A DNA stretch of 49,123 nucleotides from contig CBETVX010000020.1 of assembly GCA_965539935.1 (NCBI GenBank), positions 1-49,123 of the forward strand, in the 5' to 3' direction. The stretch comes from CBETVX01 sp965539935 (GTDB lineage Bacteria; Bacillota; Clostridia; Peptostreptococcales; Caminicellaceae). Positions 30,996-37,981 of the stretch are shown in pieces. The translations under genes were made by a program, and so were the position numbers. Under the pieces are notes generated by a model. The model saw nothing but the letters and a program-made list of their open reading frames with translations. It ran no database searches and had not been told where the DNA came from. The number at the start of each line of letters is the position of its first letter. Position 1 is the stretch's first letter.

Positions 30996-32714
30996 ATGGA
31001 GGAAATTAAAATAGTTTACAATAGGAAATTATTTTTTAGTATTATAATTGGTATTGCATTTATTAGCTGGATAAGTTTAGGCATTATTCCAACTATCTTG
31101 ATTTTAGGTGGATTATATTTTATATTTTTATATAAAAAACCAATGAGATTTGATTGGATTATAAAGCCATTAATAATTTTTCATTTGCAAAAAAAGGGGA
31201 TTAAACTATATCCCTATGAGAAGGAAATTCCTTGGAAGGATATTGATACATATTATGTTGAATTCGGTTTTTTTACATATTACCTCTGTATAAAATTAAG
31301 AAAAGATATAGTGATGACTCAAGAAAGAAAATCATTTTATAAAAAATTAAAAGAATCAAATATTTTAAATGAAACTAATGAATGGGATAAAATAATAAAA
31401 TATCCTTATAATTTCATAACAACTTCAACTAATGAATTAAAATCTAAAATTGAAATGTTTTTAAAGGAGTATTCTAAATATTATTTGGAAAGATCACAAG
31501 ATAGATTAGAAATCCATAAAAGTATAGATACAATTATTTGGGCTGGAATAGGTGGCTTATTTTTTATTAATATGTTAGGAAAAAATGCCATAGTTTTCAT
31601 TGTAACCTGTTTGATAAGTATACCTATTATTTTTTATTTTATTATGAAAACAAAAAATACTCCCTATTTAGTTTTTACAGAAAAAGGATTTGAATTACCC
31701 CAGGTAAATTTTAAGCTTGATTGGAATGTGATTAAATTAATAGAAGTACAAACAGGAACAAGGGATACGCCCGGAGCCTTAATCATTTGGTTTAATGATA
31801 TTGAAACCTTTATAAAGGAAAATCCATATTTCTTTTCATTAAGTGGGGATATATTATTAGATTATGATGAAGAAAAATTTAAAAAAACAGGAAGATTAAG
31901 GGTTAAATGTTCAAAAACAGAATTAGGAGAAGATAGATTAAGAGAAGAATTTCAAAAATATATTGATAAATATGGTCAAGTAACTACTCAAGGAGAAAAT
32001 ATTCAGAAGTATAATAAAGAAGAAATGTATAAGTCTATTTATCCTGAAGGGGATATAAATGGTGAAATGGAGAATTCAACTAATGAAATAGAAAATAACC
32101 AGAGTATAGAGTTAGAAAAGGTAGACATAAAAGACAATACAATTATAAATATATCAGAGGAAAAAAGTGAGGTTTTATCTGAAGATAAAACTATAGTAGA
32201 CCCTTTAGAAAACCAAGAAGCAGAATACAATTTAGAACTTCAAAAACTTGTAGAAATTCAGTTTAAATCACAAAACACCTTTAAAGAGATGATTCTTTTA
32301 AAAGAAGAAGGGGAGTATTGTTTAGCAGTAAGGGTAGAAGGTTTAAGATTAGATGGCTACTGTATTTTCTTGAAAAATCAAATTAGAACTTTATCTTATT
32401 GTTCTGATTTTTACAACGAGCTACTTCAAAAAGAATATTATTTCAAATTAAATACAGCACCCTATATAGACCTTGAAAAATGGGAGAGAATTTTTAACAG
32501 TTATCAAGTAAGAAATCATTTTATAGAAATAAATACTCTAAATGAAAACTATAAAGGAAAAATTAAAGAGCTATCAGAAGGAAGAATGATATTAGATACA
32601 TTGAAAATAAAAGATAAGGGAGCCTTTGAATCTATATCCATCGATTTAAACTCAATTACCATGACATCCTTTGAAACCTCTGAATTAATGCTTTTGGAAA
32701 AATATTGCTCCTAA
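30996..32714 (+). CDS. Unknown large membrane protein with two repeated (2TM + soluble) units
   Basis: 572 residues, not recognised. Two hydrophobic hairpins are visible (about 12-46 and 173-215). Each is followed by a soluble segment of about 110 residues with similar layout: a strand such as GIKLYPYEKEIPWKDIDTYYV in the first, and GFELPQVNFKLDWNVIKLIEV in the second. This pattern recalls membrane proteins carrying bacterial PH-like domains. A Glu/Asn-rich linker (about 340-410) leads to a C-terminal domain (about 415-572) of beta character. GGGGGAGGA precedes the ATG. Composition is AT-rich like its surroundings. Confidence 0.7.
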   Translation: MEEIKIVYNRKLFFSIIIGIAFISWISLGIIPTILILGGLYFIFLYKKPMRFDWIIKPLIIFHLQKKGIKLYPYEKEIPWKDIDTYYVEFGFFTYYLCIKLRKDIVMTQERKSFYKKLKESNILNETNEWDKIIKYPYNFITTSTNELKSKIEMFLKEYSKYYLERSQDRLEIHKSIDTIIWAGIGGLFFINMLGKNAIVFIVTCLISIPIIFYFIMKTKNTPYLVFTEKGFELPQVNFKLDWNVIKLIEVQTGTRDTPGALIIWFNDIETFIKENPYFFSLSGDILLDYDEEKFKKTGRLRVKCSKTELGEDRLREEFQKYIDKYGQVTTQGENIQKYNKEEMYKSIYPEGDINGEMENSTNEIENNQSIELEKVDIKDNTIINISEEKSEVLSEDKTIVDPLENQEAEYNLELQKLVEIQFKSQNTFKEMILLKEEGEYCLAVRVEGLRLDGYCIFLKNQIRTLSYCSDFYNELLQKEYYFKLNTAPYIDLEKWERIFNSYQVRNHFIEINTLNENYKGKIKELSEGRMILDTLKIKDKGAFESISIDLNSITMTSFETSELMLLEKYCS

Positions 32715-33090
32715 ATATGAAAAAAGAGGTAAAAAAGGACCGTGTTATGGAAAATGTATTTACAAATATCACATGATGTAAGTTTCTAGAAACAATAAAA
32801 ATAACAAAGGATTACCTTATCATGATCATGCTTTTTGACCTGTCGTTAACTTGGTTTTACAGTAGCTAATACAGTATTGATAACGTTATATTATATAGGT
32901 TTAGTAGACATCAGAAAGCTAATATTTAGTAATAATCTGGCGTAGTTAAGCTTAAAACTTAGATAACATTTTTACAAGGTATAGTTTTATTTTAAGGTAG
33001 TACCTTCAATGAAGGGGTTTGCTTTATATTATATTGATAACTTATTGGAAAAGTGAATTACATTATGAACAAATCAAAGGGGAGTATAAA
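32715..33090. other. Noncoding stretch, 376 bp
   Basis: No convincing gene, promoter or RNA is seen. A small palindrome AAGGTAGTACCTT lies near 32994-33006. Stop codons are dense in all frames. It may hold decayed sequence, but no recognisable protein fragment was found. Confidence 0.4.
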
Positions 33091-33312
33091 ATGTCATGGA
33101 AAGAAGATTTAATGACTGTTATAGAAGATAAGTGGTCTATTGGAGATATATTTACATTGAATGAGATTTATGAACTAGAAGAATATTTTTTAAAACTATA
33201 TCCAGAGAATAATAATATTAAAGACAAACTGAGACAAACTCTTCAATATTTAAGAGATGATGGAATATTAGAGTTTATAGATAATAATGGTATCTATAAA
33301 AGGATAGAATAA
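33091..33312 (+). CDS. Orphan winged-helix protein like the C-terminal domain of DpnI/Dam-replacing family
   Basis: 73 residues from the ATG preceded by GGGGAG. The pattern SWKEDLMTVIEDKWSIGDIF, then LNEIYELEEYFLKLYPENNNI, KLRQTLQYLRDDGILEF and IYKRIE, matches the winged helix at the C-terminus of DpnI-like and Dam-replacing endonucleases, where it contributes to (methylated) DNA recognition. The nuclease domain is absent here, and no methylase is adjacent. It may act as a small DNA-binding protein or be what remains of a larger gene. A longer start at 33019 has no ribosome site. Confidence 0.65.
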   Translation: MSWKEDLMTVIEDKWSIGDIFTLNEIYELEEYFLKLYPENNNIKDKLRQTLQYLRDDGILEFIDNNGIYKRIE

Positions 33313-33350
33313 ATTTTAAAACTTTATAGGATGTAAGAGGTAAGATTTAA

Positions 33351-33476
33351 ATTATTCCATTTATTACTGGAATTACAACAGTTAATAATAAAAAAGATTC
33401 TTTACGTGGACACCCTCACTTATACAATCAGTTAAAGAAGATATTAATTGCTAAAGGAAAATGGAAAGACCTTTAG
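33351..33476 (+). pseudogene. Possible gene fragment without start
   Basis: A 41-codon frame bounded by stops reads IIPFITGITTVNNKKDSLRG and then HPHLYNQLKKILIAKGKWKDL. The composition looks coding, but there is no start codon or ribosome site. It follows the orphan winged-helix gene and could be a relic of the same locus. The family is not recognised. Confidence 0.25.
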
Positions 33477-33559
33477 AAAATGCTTTAAATGACTTAATAA
33501 ACTGAACAGCTTTTTTTAAAAGGCCTTTTTTTATAGATAATGTTTAAGGAGGTGATCTT

Positions 33560-33751
33560 GTGAGACTTATAAATAATAAACTATTAATTATAATTGAATT
33601 CATAGTGTTTCCATTGTTAATCATATATAACCTATTTATATCGAAGAATACTCAACTTGCCAATATACTTCTTCTTGTCTACTCTGGTTTGTATCTGATA
33701 GATTATCATTATCCTAAAATTCAAAGGTTATTCAAAAAGGCAAAAAAATAA
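33560..33751 (+). CDS. Small membrane protein, 63 residues
   Basis: GTG start directly behind a very strong AAGGAGGTGAT site (33546-33556). Two hydrophobic helices (about 8-25 and 31-48) are joined by a short polar turn, and a lysine-rich end (KIQRLFKKAKK) is probably cytosolic by the positive-inside rule. No family is recognised. An imperfect stem AAAGAAGGAAATCTT/AAGATTTGTTTCTTT follows and may terminate it. Confidence 0.6.
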   Translation: MRLINNKLLIIIEFIVFPLLIIYNLFISKNTQLANILLLVYSGLYLIDYHYPKIQRLFKKAKK

Positions 33752-33824
33752 AGAAGGAAATCTTTAGATATACTATAAGATTTGTTTCTTTATTTTTATC
33801 AAACTACTTTTATACCAACTATGG

Positions 33825-33857
33825 CCCCTTATATTAAGGGGTTATTCTTTTGTTTTT
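33825..33857 (+). terminator. Plus-strand terminator
   Basis: CCCCTT (33825-33830) and AAGGGG (33836-33841), then TTATTCTTTTGTTTTT. Confidence 0.6.
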
Positions 33858-33899
33858 GTAAAACTGAAATTTATTTTTATATATTTAAGTATTCATTTA

Positions 33900-34547
33900 T
33901 TATTTAATAATAGAAATTGCACTATAAATTAAAAGAACTCCCATAACTATATTAAACTGCCTTTCATATTTTGATAAAAACTTATTAAAAAAAGAACCGA
34001 ATAAGGCCCAACATGATGTTGATATCAAACTAAGAAAAGATAAAAAAATTGAAGAAAGAATCAAAGATAAACTAGATTTATAAAAGGGAATAATAAAGTT
34101 GGATGCTACAGTTATACCATAAAGAATAGCCTTTGGATTGACAAATTGCATAGTCACACCAGTAATAAATAAATTTGATTTATTTTCATCTAGTTTAGTA
34201 TTATTAGATTTGCTAATATCACCATCTGATATTTCCCTATTATCCTCCTCATCAATTTCCTCTTTTTCTTCTTTACTATTCATGATTTTAAAAGCTAAGT
34301 ACATCATATATGCTGATCCCAATATACCCATAAATATTTTAACTTTAGGCATTATATTAAAAAGTATAAGGTTAAAATAATTACATAAAATCATAATGAT
34401 AAAAAAGCCTGTAAAAACACCTAGAGTAAAATTCAAAGTTTTTTTATAACCATATTTAATAGCATTTGCCATGGACATTATATTGTTAGGACCAGGAGTA
34501 AAGGTTACAACAAAGATATATGAAAGAAATGCACTTAAATTTAACAT
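33900..34547 (-). CDS. LysE-family amino-acid exporter
   Basis: 215 residues with about six hydrophobic segments. The family motif TPGPNNIMSMANAIKYGYK is at the N-terminus, and FVNPKAILYGI occurs in the second half. The central cytosolic loop (about 90-125) is unusually long and charged (KEEKEEIDEEDNREISDGD). The family exports amino acids or related small molecules. It is divergent from an XRE-cupin regulator across a shared palindrome, the usual local-regulator layout. GGAGGA precedes the ATG. Confidence 0.87.
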   Translation of the reverse strand: MLNLSAFLSYIFVVTFTPGPNNIMSMANAIKYGYKKTLNFTLGVFTGFFIIMILCNYFNLILFNIMPKVKIFMGILGSAYMMYLAFKIMNSKEEKEEIDEEDNREISDGDISKSNNTKLDENKSNLFITGVTMQFVNPKAILYGITVASNFIIPFYKSSLSLILSSIFLSFLSLISTSCWALFGSFFNKFLSKYERQFNIVMGVLLIYSAISIIK

Positions 34548-34573
34548 AAAATAATCCTCCTTTCAAATTTGTG

Positions 34574-34601
34574 TGTTATAATGTACAAAAAGTACACTAT
34601 A
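34574..34601. promoter_or_regulatory. Divergent promoter/operator between lysE-like and XRE-cupin genes
   Basis: TATAATGTAC (34577-34586) and GTACACTATA (34592-34601) are inverted arms matching 9 of 10 around AAAAA. The left arm holds an extended -10 for the regulator (TGT-TATAAT, 34574-34582). The right arm read on the minus strand gives TATAGT for the exporter. One bound dimer would cover both. Confidence 0.65.
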
Positions 34602-34666
34602 AAGTATTGATTAATATATTATACATTATATATCCCATAACTTACAAGATGAGGGAGATGAATTTC

Positions 34667-35221
34667 ATGAAAAATTTAAATTCTATTATATCAATGAATC
34701 TAAAGCATATTAGAGAAGAGAAAAAATTAAGCTTAGATAAGGTAGCTGAAATGACAGGTGTCAGTAAAAGTATGTTAGGCCAAATCGAAAGAGGTCAGTC
34801 AAATCCAACCATTACAACAGTATGGAAAATTGCCAATGGGCTTAAGGTGTCCTTTACCTCTCTTTTGAATCAACCAGAATCAGATGCCGTTATAGTTGCC
34901 AAAGAGAATATTGAGCCAATGATTGAAGATGATGGGAGGTATAAATTATATCCATTTTTCCCCTATGAAGATGGAAGAAGGTTTGAAGTATACAAAGTAG
35001 AAATGGAAAAGGGTGGATATTTAAGTTCAGAGCCCCATATGCAAGAAACCTATGAATTTATTACTGTATTTGACGGTGAGATAACAATTACAGTAGATAA
35101 TGAAAAATATACTGTAAAAAAAGGGAATTCAATAAAATTTAGAGCTGATAAGCCCCATTCATACCATAATTCAGGAAATGAATTAACAAGGATAAGTATG
35201 GTCATATATTATCCAAAATAA
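34667..35221 (+). CDS. XRE helix-turn-helix regulator with C-terminal cupin
   Basis: 184 residues. The N-terminal XRE domain (about 5-65) reads IREEKKLSLDKVAEMTGVS and MLGQIERGQSNPTITTVWKI. The C-terminal cupin (about 95-182) has EPHMQETYEFITVFDGEITI and DKPHSYHN, probably binding a ligand or metal. This architecture typically controls an adjacent LysE-type exporter, here transcribed divergently. A longer reading from 34571 would start inside the operator. The ATG at 34667 has GAGGGAG upstream and is chosen. Asparaginase follows on the same strand 200 bp later. Confidence 0.88.
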   Translation: MKNLNSIISMNLKHIREEKKLSLDKVAEMTGVSKSMLGQIERGQSNPTITTVWKIANGLKVSFTSLLNQPESDAVIVAKENIEPMIEDDGRYKLYPFFPYEDGRRFEVYKVEMEKGGYLSSEPHMQETYEFITVFDGEITITVDNEKYTVKKGNSIKFRADKPHSYHNSGNELTRISMVIYYPK

Positions 35222-35282
35222 ACTTTAGATAGACCAGTACATTTTTCCTATATACTTATAATAAAAGGATATAATTAGACAA

Positions 35283-35298
35283 TGTTTCACATGGAACA
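35283..35298. promoter_or_regulatory. parS-like ParB (Spo0J) binding site
   Basis: TGTTTCACATGGAACA matches the parS consensus TGTTNCACGTGNAACA at every fixed base except one, the central G to A. It is noncoding, and its gene neighbourhood is typically close to oriC. The flanking AA and TT extend the dyad to 20 bp. Confidence 0.55.
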
Positions 35299-35422
35299 TT
35301 AAATTTCTACTTTTTATGACTTTATCCAAAGGAGGATTTTTATATTTCGTAGAGAAAGGTTATTGCATGAATAAAATATTTATATAATCTATATTGAGAT
35401 TATATGATTTGGAGGGATTTAT

Positions 35423-36415
35423 ATGTCCATAGAATTGCTTCATGTTTATAGGGGAAATTGTGTAGAAAGTATTCATAGGGGAGATATTGTAGGGGTAGAT
35501 AATAAAGGGCAAGTTTTATTTTCATATGGCAATAAGGATAAAAGAACTTTTTGGCGTTCTGCTGCCAAACCTTTTCAAATAATTCCTATGGTGGAAGCTG
35601 GAGGAGTTGAAAAATTTGGTTTCAATGATAAAGAACTTGCCCTCATGACCTCATCCCATGGAGGGGAAGTAGAGCATATTGGCATATTAGAATCCATATT
35701 AAATAAAATTGGCAAATCCGTGGAAGATTTAGATTGTGGCATATCAAGGCCCATGTATGAGAAGGAATACATAAGACTTTTGAGAGAAAATATACCATTT
35801 TCTCAAGGCAATAACCCTTGCTCAGGTAAACATAGTTCTATGTTGGCCTATGGAATTTTAATGGGATTTGATTTGAATAATTATATCGATAAAAATCACC
35901 CAATTCAAAGGAAAATGCTTAATATAATCTCAGAAGTAACATCCATAGATGCTAAAGATATAGATATTGCAATTGATGGATGTGGTGTACCTGTTTTTGG
36001 ACTTCCTATTTACAATATGGCATTGGCCTATGCACAACTTTCAGGTCTCTTCGATGGTAATGAAAAAAGGAGTAATACATTTAAAAGAATATCAAATGCA
36101 ATGACTGCATATCCATATTATGTGGCAGGCACATCAAGATTAGATACAATTCTTATGGAAGAAACTAAGGGGAACATATTAGCAAAACTTGGAGCAGAAT
36201 CGGTTTACTGTATGAGCATAATGAACAAGGGTATTGGCATAGCTTTAAAAATAGAGGACGGTAACTATAGGGCCTTAGATTTGGTTGTAACGGAGTTATT
36301 ATATAGACATGAATACATAGATTATAAAGAATATGCAAACATTAAAGCTAGGTTAAAATTAGAAGTTACTAATCATCGAAAAGAGGTTGTTGGTTTCTAT
36401 AAAACTGTATTTTAG
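35423..36415 (+). CDS. L-asparaginase, thermolabile/Rhizobium-type (PF06089 family)
   Basis: 330 residues. Residues characteristic of this serine-lysine asparaginase family are present: WRSAAKPF (S46, K49), MTSSHGGE (S77, S78), NNPCSGKHS (C133, K136) and DGCGVPVF. It hydrolyses L-asparagine to aspartate and ammonia and is unrelated to E. coli AnsA/AnsB. There is no signal peptide, so it is cytosolic. GGAGGG precedes the ATG. Together with the LysE-like exporter and XRE-cupin regulator upstream it suggests an amino-acid handling locus. Confidence 0.85.
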   Translation: MSIELLHVYRGNCVESIHRGDIVGVDNKGQVLFSYGNKDKRTFWRSAAKPFQIIPMVEAGGVEKFGFNDKELALMTSSHGGEVEHIGILESILNKIGKSVEDLDCGISRPMYEKEYIRLLRENIPFSQGNNPCSGKHSSMLAYGILMGFDLNNYIDKNHPIQRKMLNIISEVTSIDAKDIDIAIDGCGVPVFGLPIYNMALAYAQLSGLFDGNEKRSNTFKRISNAMTAYPYYVAGTSRLDTILMEETKGNILAKLGAESVYCMSIMNKGIGIALKIEDGNYRALDLVVTELLYRHEYIDYKEYANIKARLKLEVTNHRKEVVGFYKTVF

Positions 36416-36441
36416 ATAGGCGAAAAAAATAAAGATTAAAT

Positions 36442-36484
36442 AACCCCATTTTCTATTTGATTTTTCAAATAGGGTGGGGTTTTT
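36442..36484 (+). terminator. Terminator of asparaginase gene
   Basis: AACCCCA (36442-36448) with TGGGGTT (36475-36481), and inside it CTATTTGA with TCAAATAG, followed by TTTTT. Confidence 0.8.
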
Positions 36485-36585
36485 AAATTAGTTTTTTGGG
36501 TAAATATAAAAAAACTTTTCATAAAATACAATAAGAATAACAATATTTTATATAAAACCTGAAAATGCAAGAAAGGAAGTTTAAT

Positions 36586-36711
36586 ATGACAAAGAAAAAG
36601 TGCTGTGGCAAATGGAAGAAGAAGGGAAAGTACTGCAAAAACTGCCCATTATTAAATGAGGAAAAGTCTAAGAAAAATAAAAAGAATGGCAAAAAGAAAA
36701 AGAAGAAATAA
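36586..36711 (+). CDS. Lysine/cysteine-rich miniprotein, 41 residues
   Basis: ATG with AAAGGAAG 6 nt upstream. The product starts MTKKKCCGKWKKKGKYCKNC and then has PLLNEEKSKK and a tail that is mostly lysine. The four cysteines (CC-x10-C-x2-C) followed by Pro look like a tiny metal-binding knuckle. The K-x-CC...GKYCK-x-CP pattern recurs, as far as I recall, in small uncharacterised proteins of distant bacteria. The poly-lysine tail suggests nucleic-acid or ribosome binding. It is short but well supported by its ribosome site and composition. Confidence 0.65.
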   Translation: MTKKKCCGKWKKKGKYCKNCPLLNEEKSKKNKKNGKKKKKK

Positions 36712-36861
36712 TTAATATAATCTAAAGAAGTGGGCTTAAGGAAAAGTAAATAACCAATCATATTTGTAAATAATATACAGTTGTAAGGTGATTGATTTTA
36801 TGATATACTAAACTTTGCAAATAATTATATCAACTTTATTATAGTAAACCTAGGTGTTTAT

Positions 36862-37311
36862 ATGGATGAATATTTTATGAAAGAGGCCTTACAAGAAGCA
36901 AGGAAGGCCTATGATCTTGGGGAAGTTCCAATAGGAGCTGTTATAGTAAGGGATAATGAGATAATAGCCAGAGGCCATAATTTAAAGGAAACAAATAATG
37001 ATCCTACAGCCCATGCTGAGATTATTGCAATAAGAAAGGCTTCAAAGGCATTGAATAGCTGGAGATTGACAAATTGTGATTTATATGTTACAATAGAACC
37101 CTGTGCCATGTGTGCAGGTTCTTTAGTGCAAGCTAGAATCAATAGGCTTATAATTGGAGCTATGGATCCTAAAGCTGGAGCAGCTGGATCAGTATACAAT
37201 ATAGTAAATGATGAAAGACTAAATCATAGAATAGAAGTAGTATATGGTGTTTTGGAAGAAGAATGCTCCAAGATAATGAAGGATTTTTTCAGAAGTCTAA
37301 GGAAAAAATAA
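36862..37311 (+). CDS. tadA: tRNA adenosine(34) deaminase TadA
   Basis: 149 residues. The zinc site and catalytic residues are H51-A-E53 in PTAHAEI and P-C81-A-M-C84 in EPCAMCAG. It deaminates A34 to inosine in tRNA-Arg(ACG). It lies in the conserved order tadA - tRNA-Ser - SRP RNA - dnaX. No strong ribosome site is seen; TAGGTG lies about 10 nt before the ATG. Confidence 0.93.
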   Translation: MDEYFMKEALQEARKAYDLGEVPIGAVIVRDNEIIARGHNLKETNNDPTAHAEIIAIRKASKALNSWRLTNCDLYVTIEPCAMCAGSLVQARINRLIIGAMDPKAGAAGSVYNIVNDERLNHRIEVVYGVLEEECSKIMKDFFRSLRKK

Positions 37312-37425
37312 TATAATAACGTCTTTTAAGTTATATGGTTTATATTTTGACTTGTAAGGTATGACTTAAATCTATAAGCTATTAGCCAATAGCTGACCTA
37401 ATAGAAAGACTTTAAAGAAATTTCT

Positions 37426-37514
37426 GGAGAGATGTCCGAGTTGGCTAAGGGGCACGCCTGGAAAGCGTGTAAGGCCGCAAGGCCCCGCGGGTTCGAGTCC
37501 CGCTCTCTCCGCCA
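37426..37514 (+). tRNA. tRNA-Ser (GGA anticodon), CCA encoded
   Basis: The acceptor GGAGAGA pairs with TCTCTCC, with discriminator G then CCA. Anticodon stem CACGC/GCGTG holds loop CTGGAAA, anticodon GGA. The long class II variable arm is GGCCGCAAGGCC-like, as expected for tRNA-Ser. It reads UCC and UCU, and UCC is the specifier of the serS T-box. Confidence 0.96.
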
Positions 37515-37535
37515 TTTTAAAAGTTTATAAAGTTT

Positions 37536-37803
37536 GTCGTGCTAGACGGGGAGGTAGCGGTGCCCTGTAACCTGCAAACCGCTATAGCAGGGTTGAAGTC
37601 CTATTGGAGGCGTGATGTTTGTGGAGTCTGCCCTAGATAAGTGGTGAGGATAATTGGGTCTTGCGCAATGAGAACTTATGAACCCCGCCAGGTCCGGAAG
37701 GAAGCAACGGTAAGTAAGCCATCTCATGTGCCGCGAGGTTGCCTGGTTTGAGCTAACTGTTTAGGTAACGTCTGTTGCATCATGTCGAAGATAGGTGCAC
37801 GAC
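37536..37803 (+). ncRNA. ffs: SRP RNA (long Bacillus-type, 4.5S/scRNA with Alu domain)
   Basis: The domain IV signature GGTCCGGAAGGAAGCAAC lies at about 37692-37709. The ends GTCGTGC (37536-37542) and GCACGAC (37797-37803) close a terminal helix. The 5' part GGTAGCGG...CCTGTAACC carries Alu-domain loops. The length of about 268 nt is that of the long Firmicute SRP RNA. It scaffolds Ffh for membrane targeting. A strong terminator follows. Confidence 0.95.
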
Positions 37804-37824
37804 TACATAATATACATTAAAGAT

Positions 37825-37858
37825 ACATGTGGATATATAAAATCCACATGTTTTTTTT
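37825..37858 (+). terminator. SRP RNA terminator
   Basis: ACATGTGGAT (37825-37834) and ATCCACATGT (37842-37851) form a perfect 10-bp stem, followed by a run of T to 37858. Confidence 0.93.
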
Positions 37859-37981
37859 GTTAAAAATTAATTAATACTAAGAATTCAAGACCTTTTTAAA
37901 GGATATTAAAGAACTATATAGAATATTAACAAATAGTTATTTAGAACCATATTTTTGACTATTTTTCCTGGAGGATAAATT

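Noticed and set aside
36479..36503. GTTTTT-N13-GGGTAA as a second sigma-B-type promoter before the Lys/Cys miniprotein
   Set aside because: It overlaps the T tract of the asparaginase terminator and both boxes deviate from the consensus.
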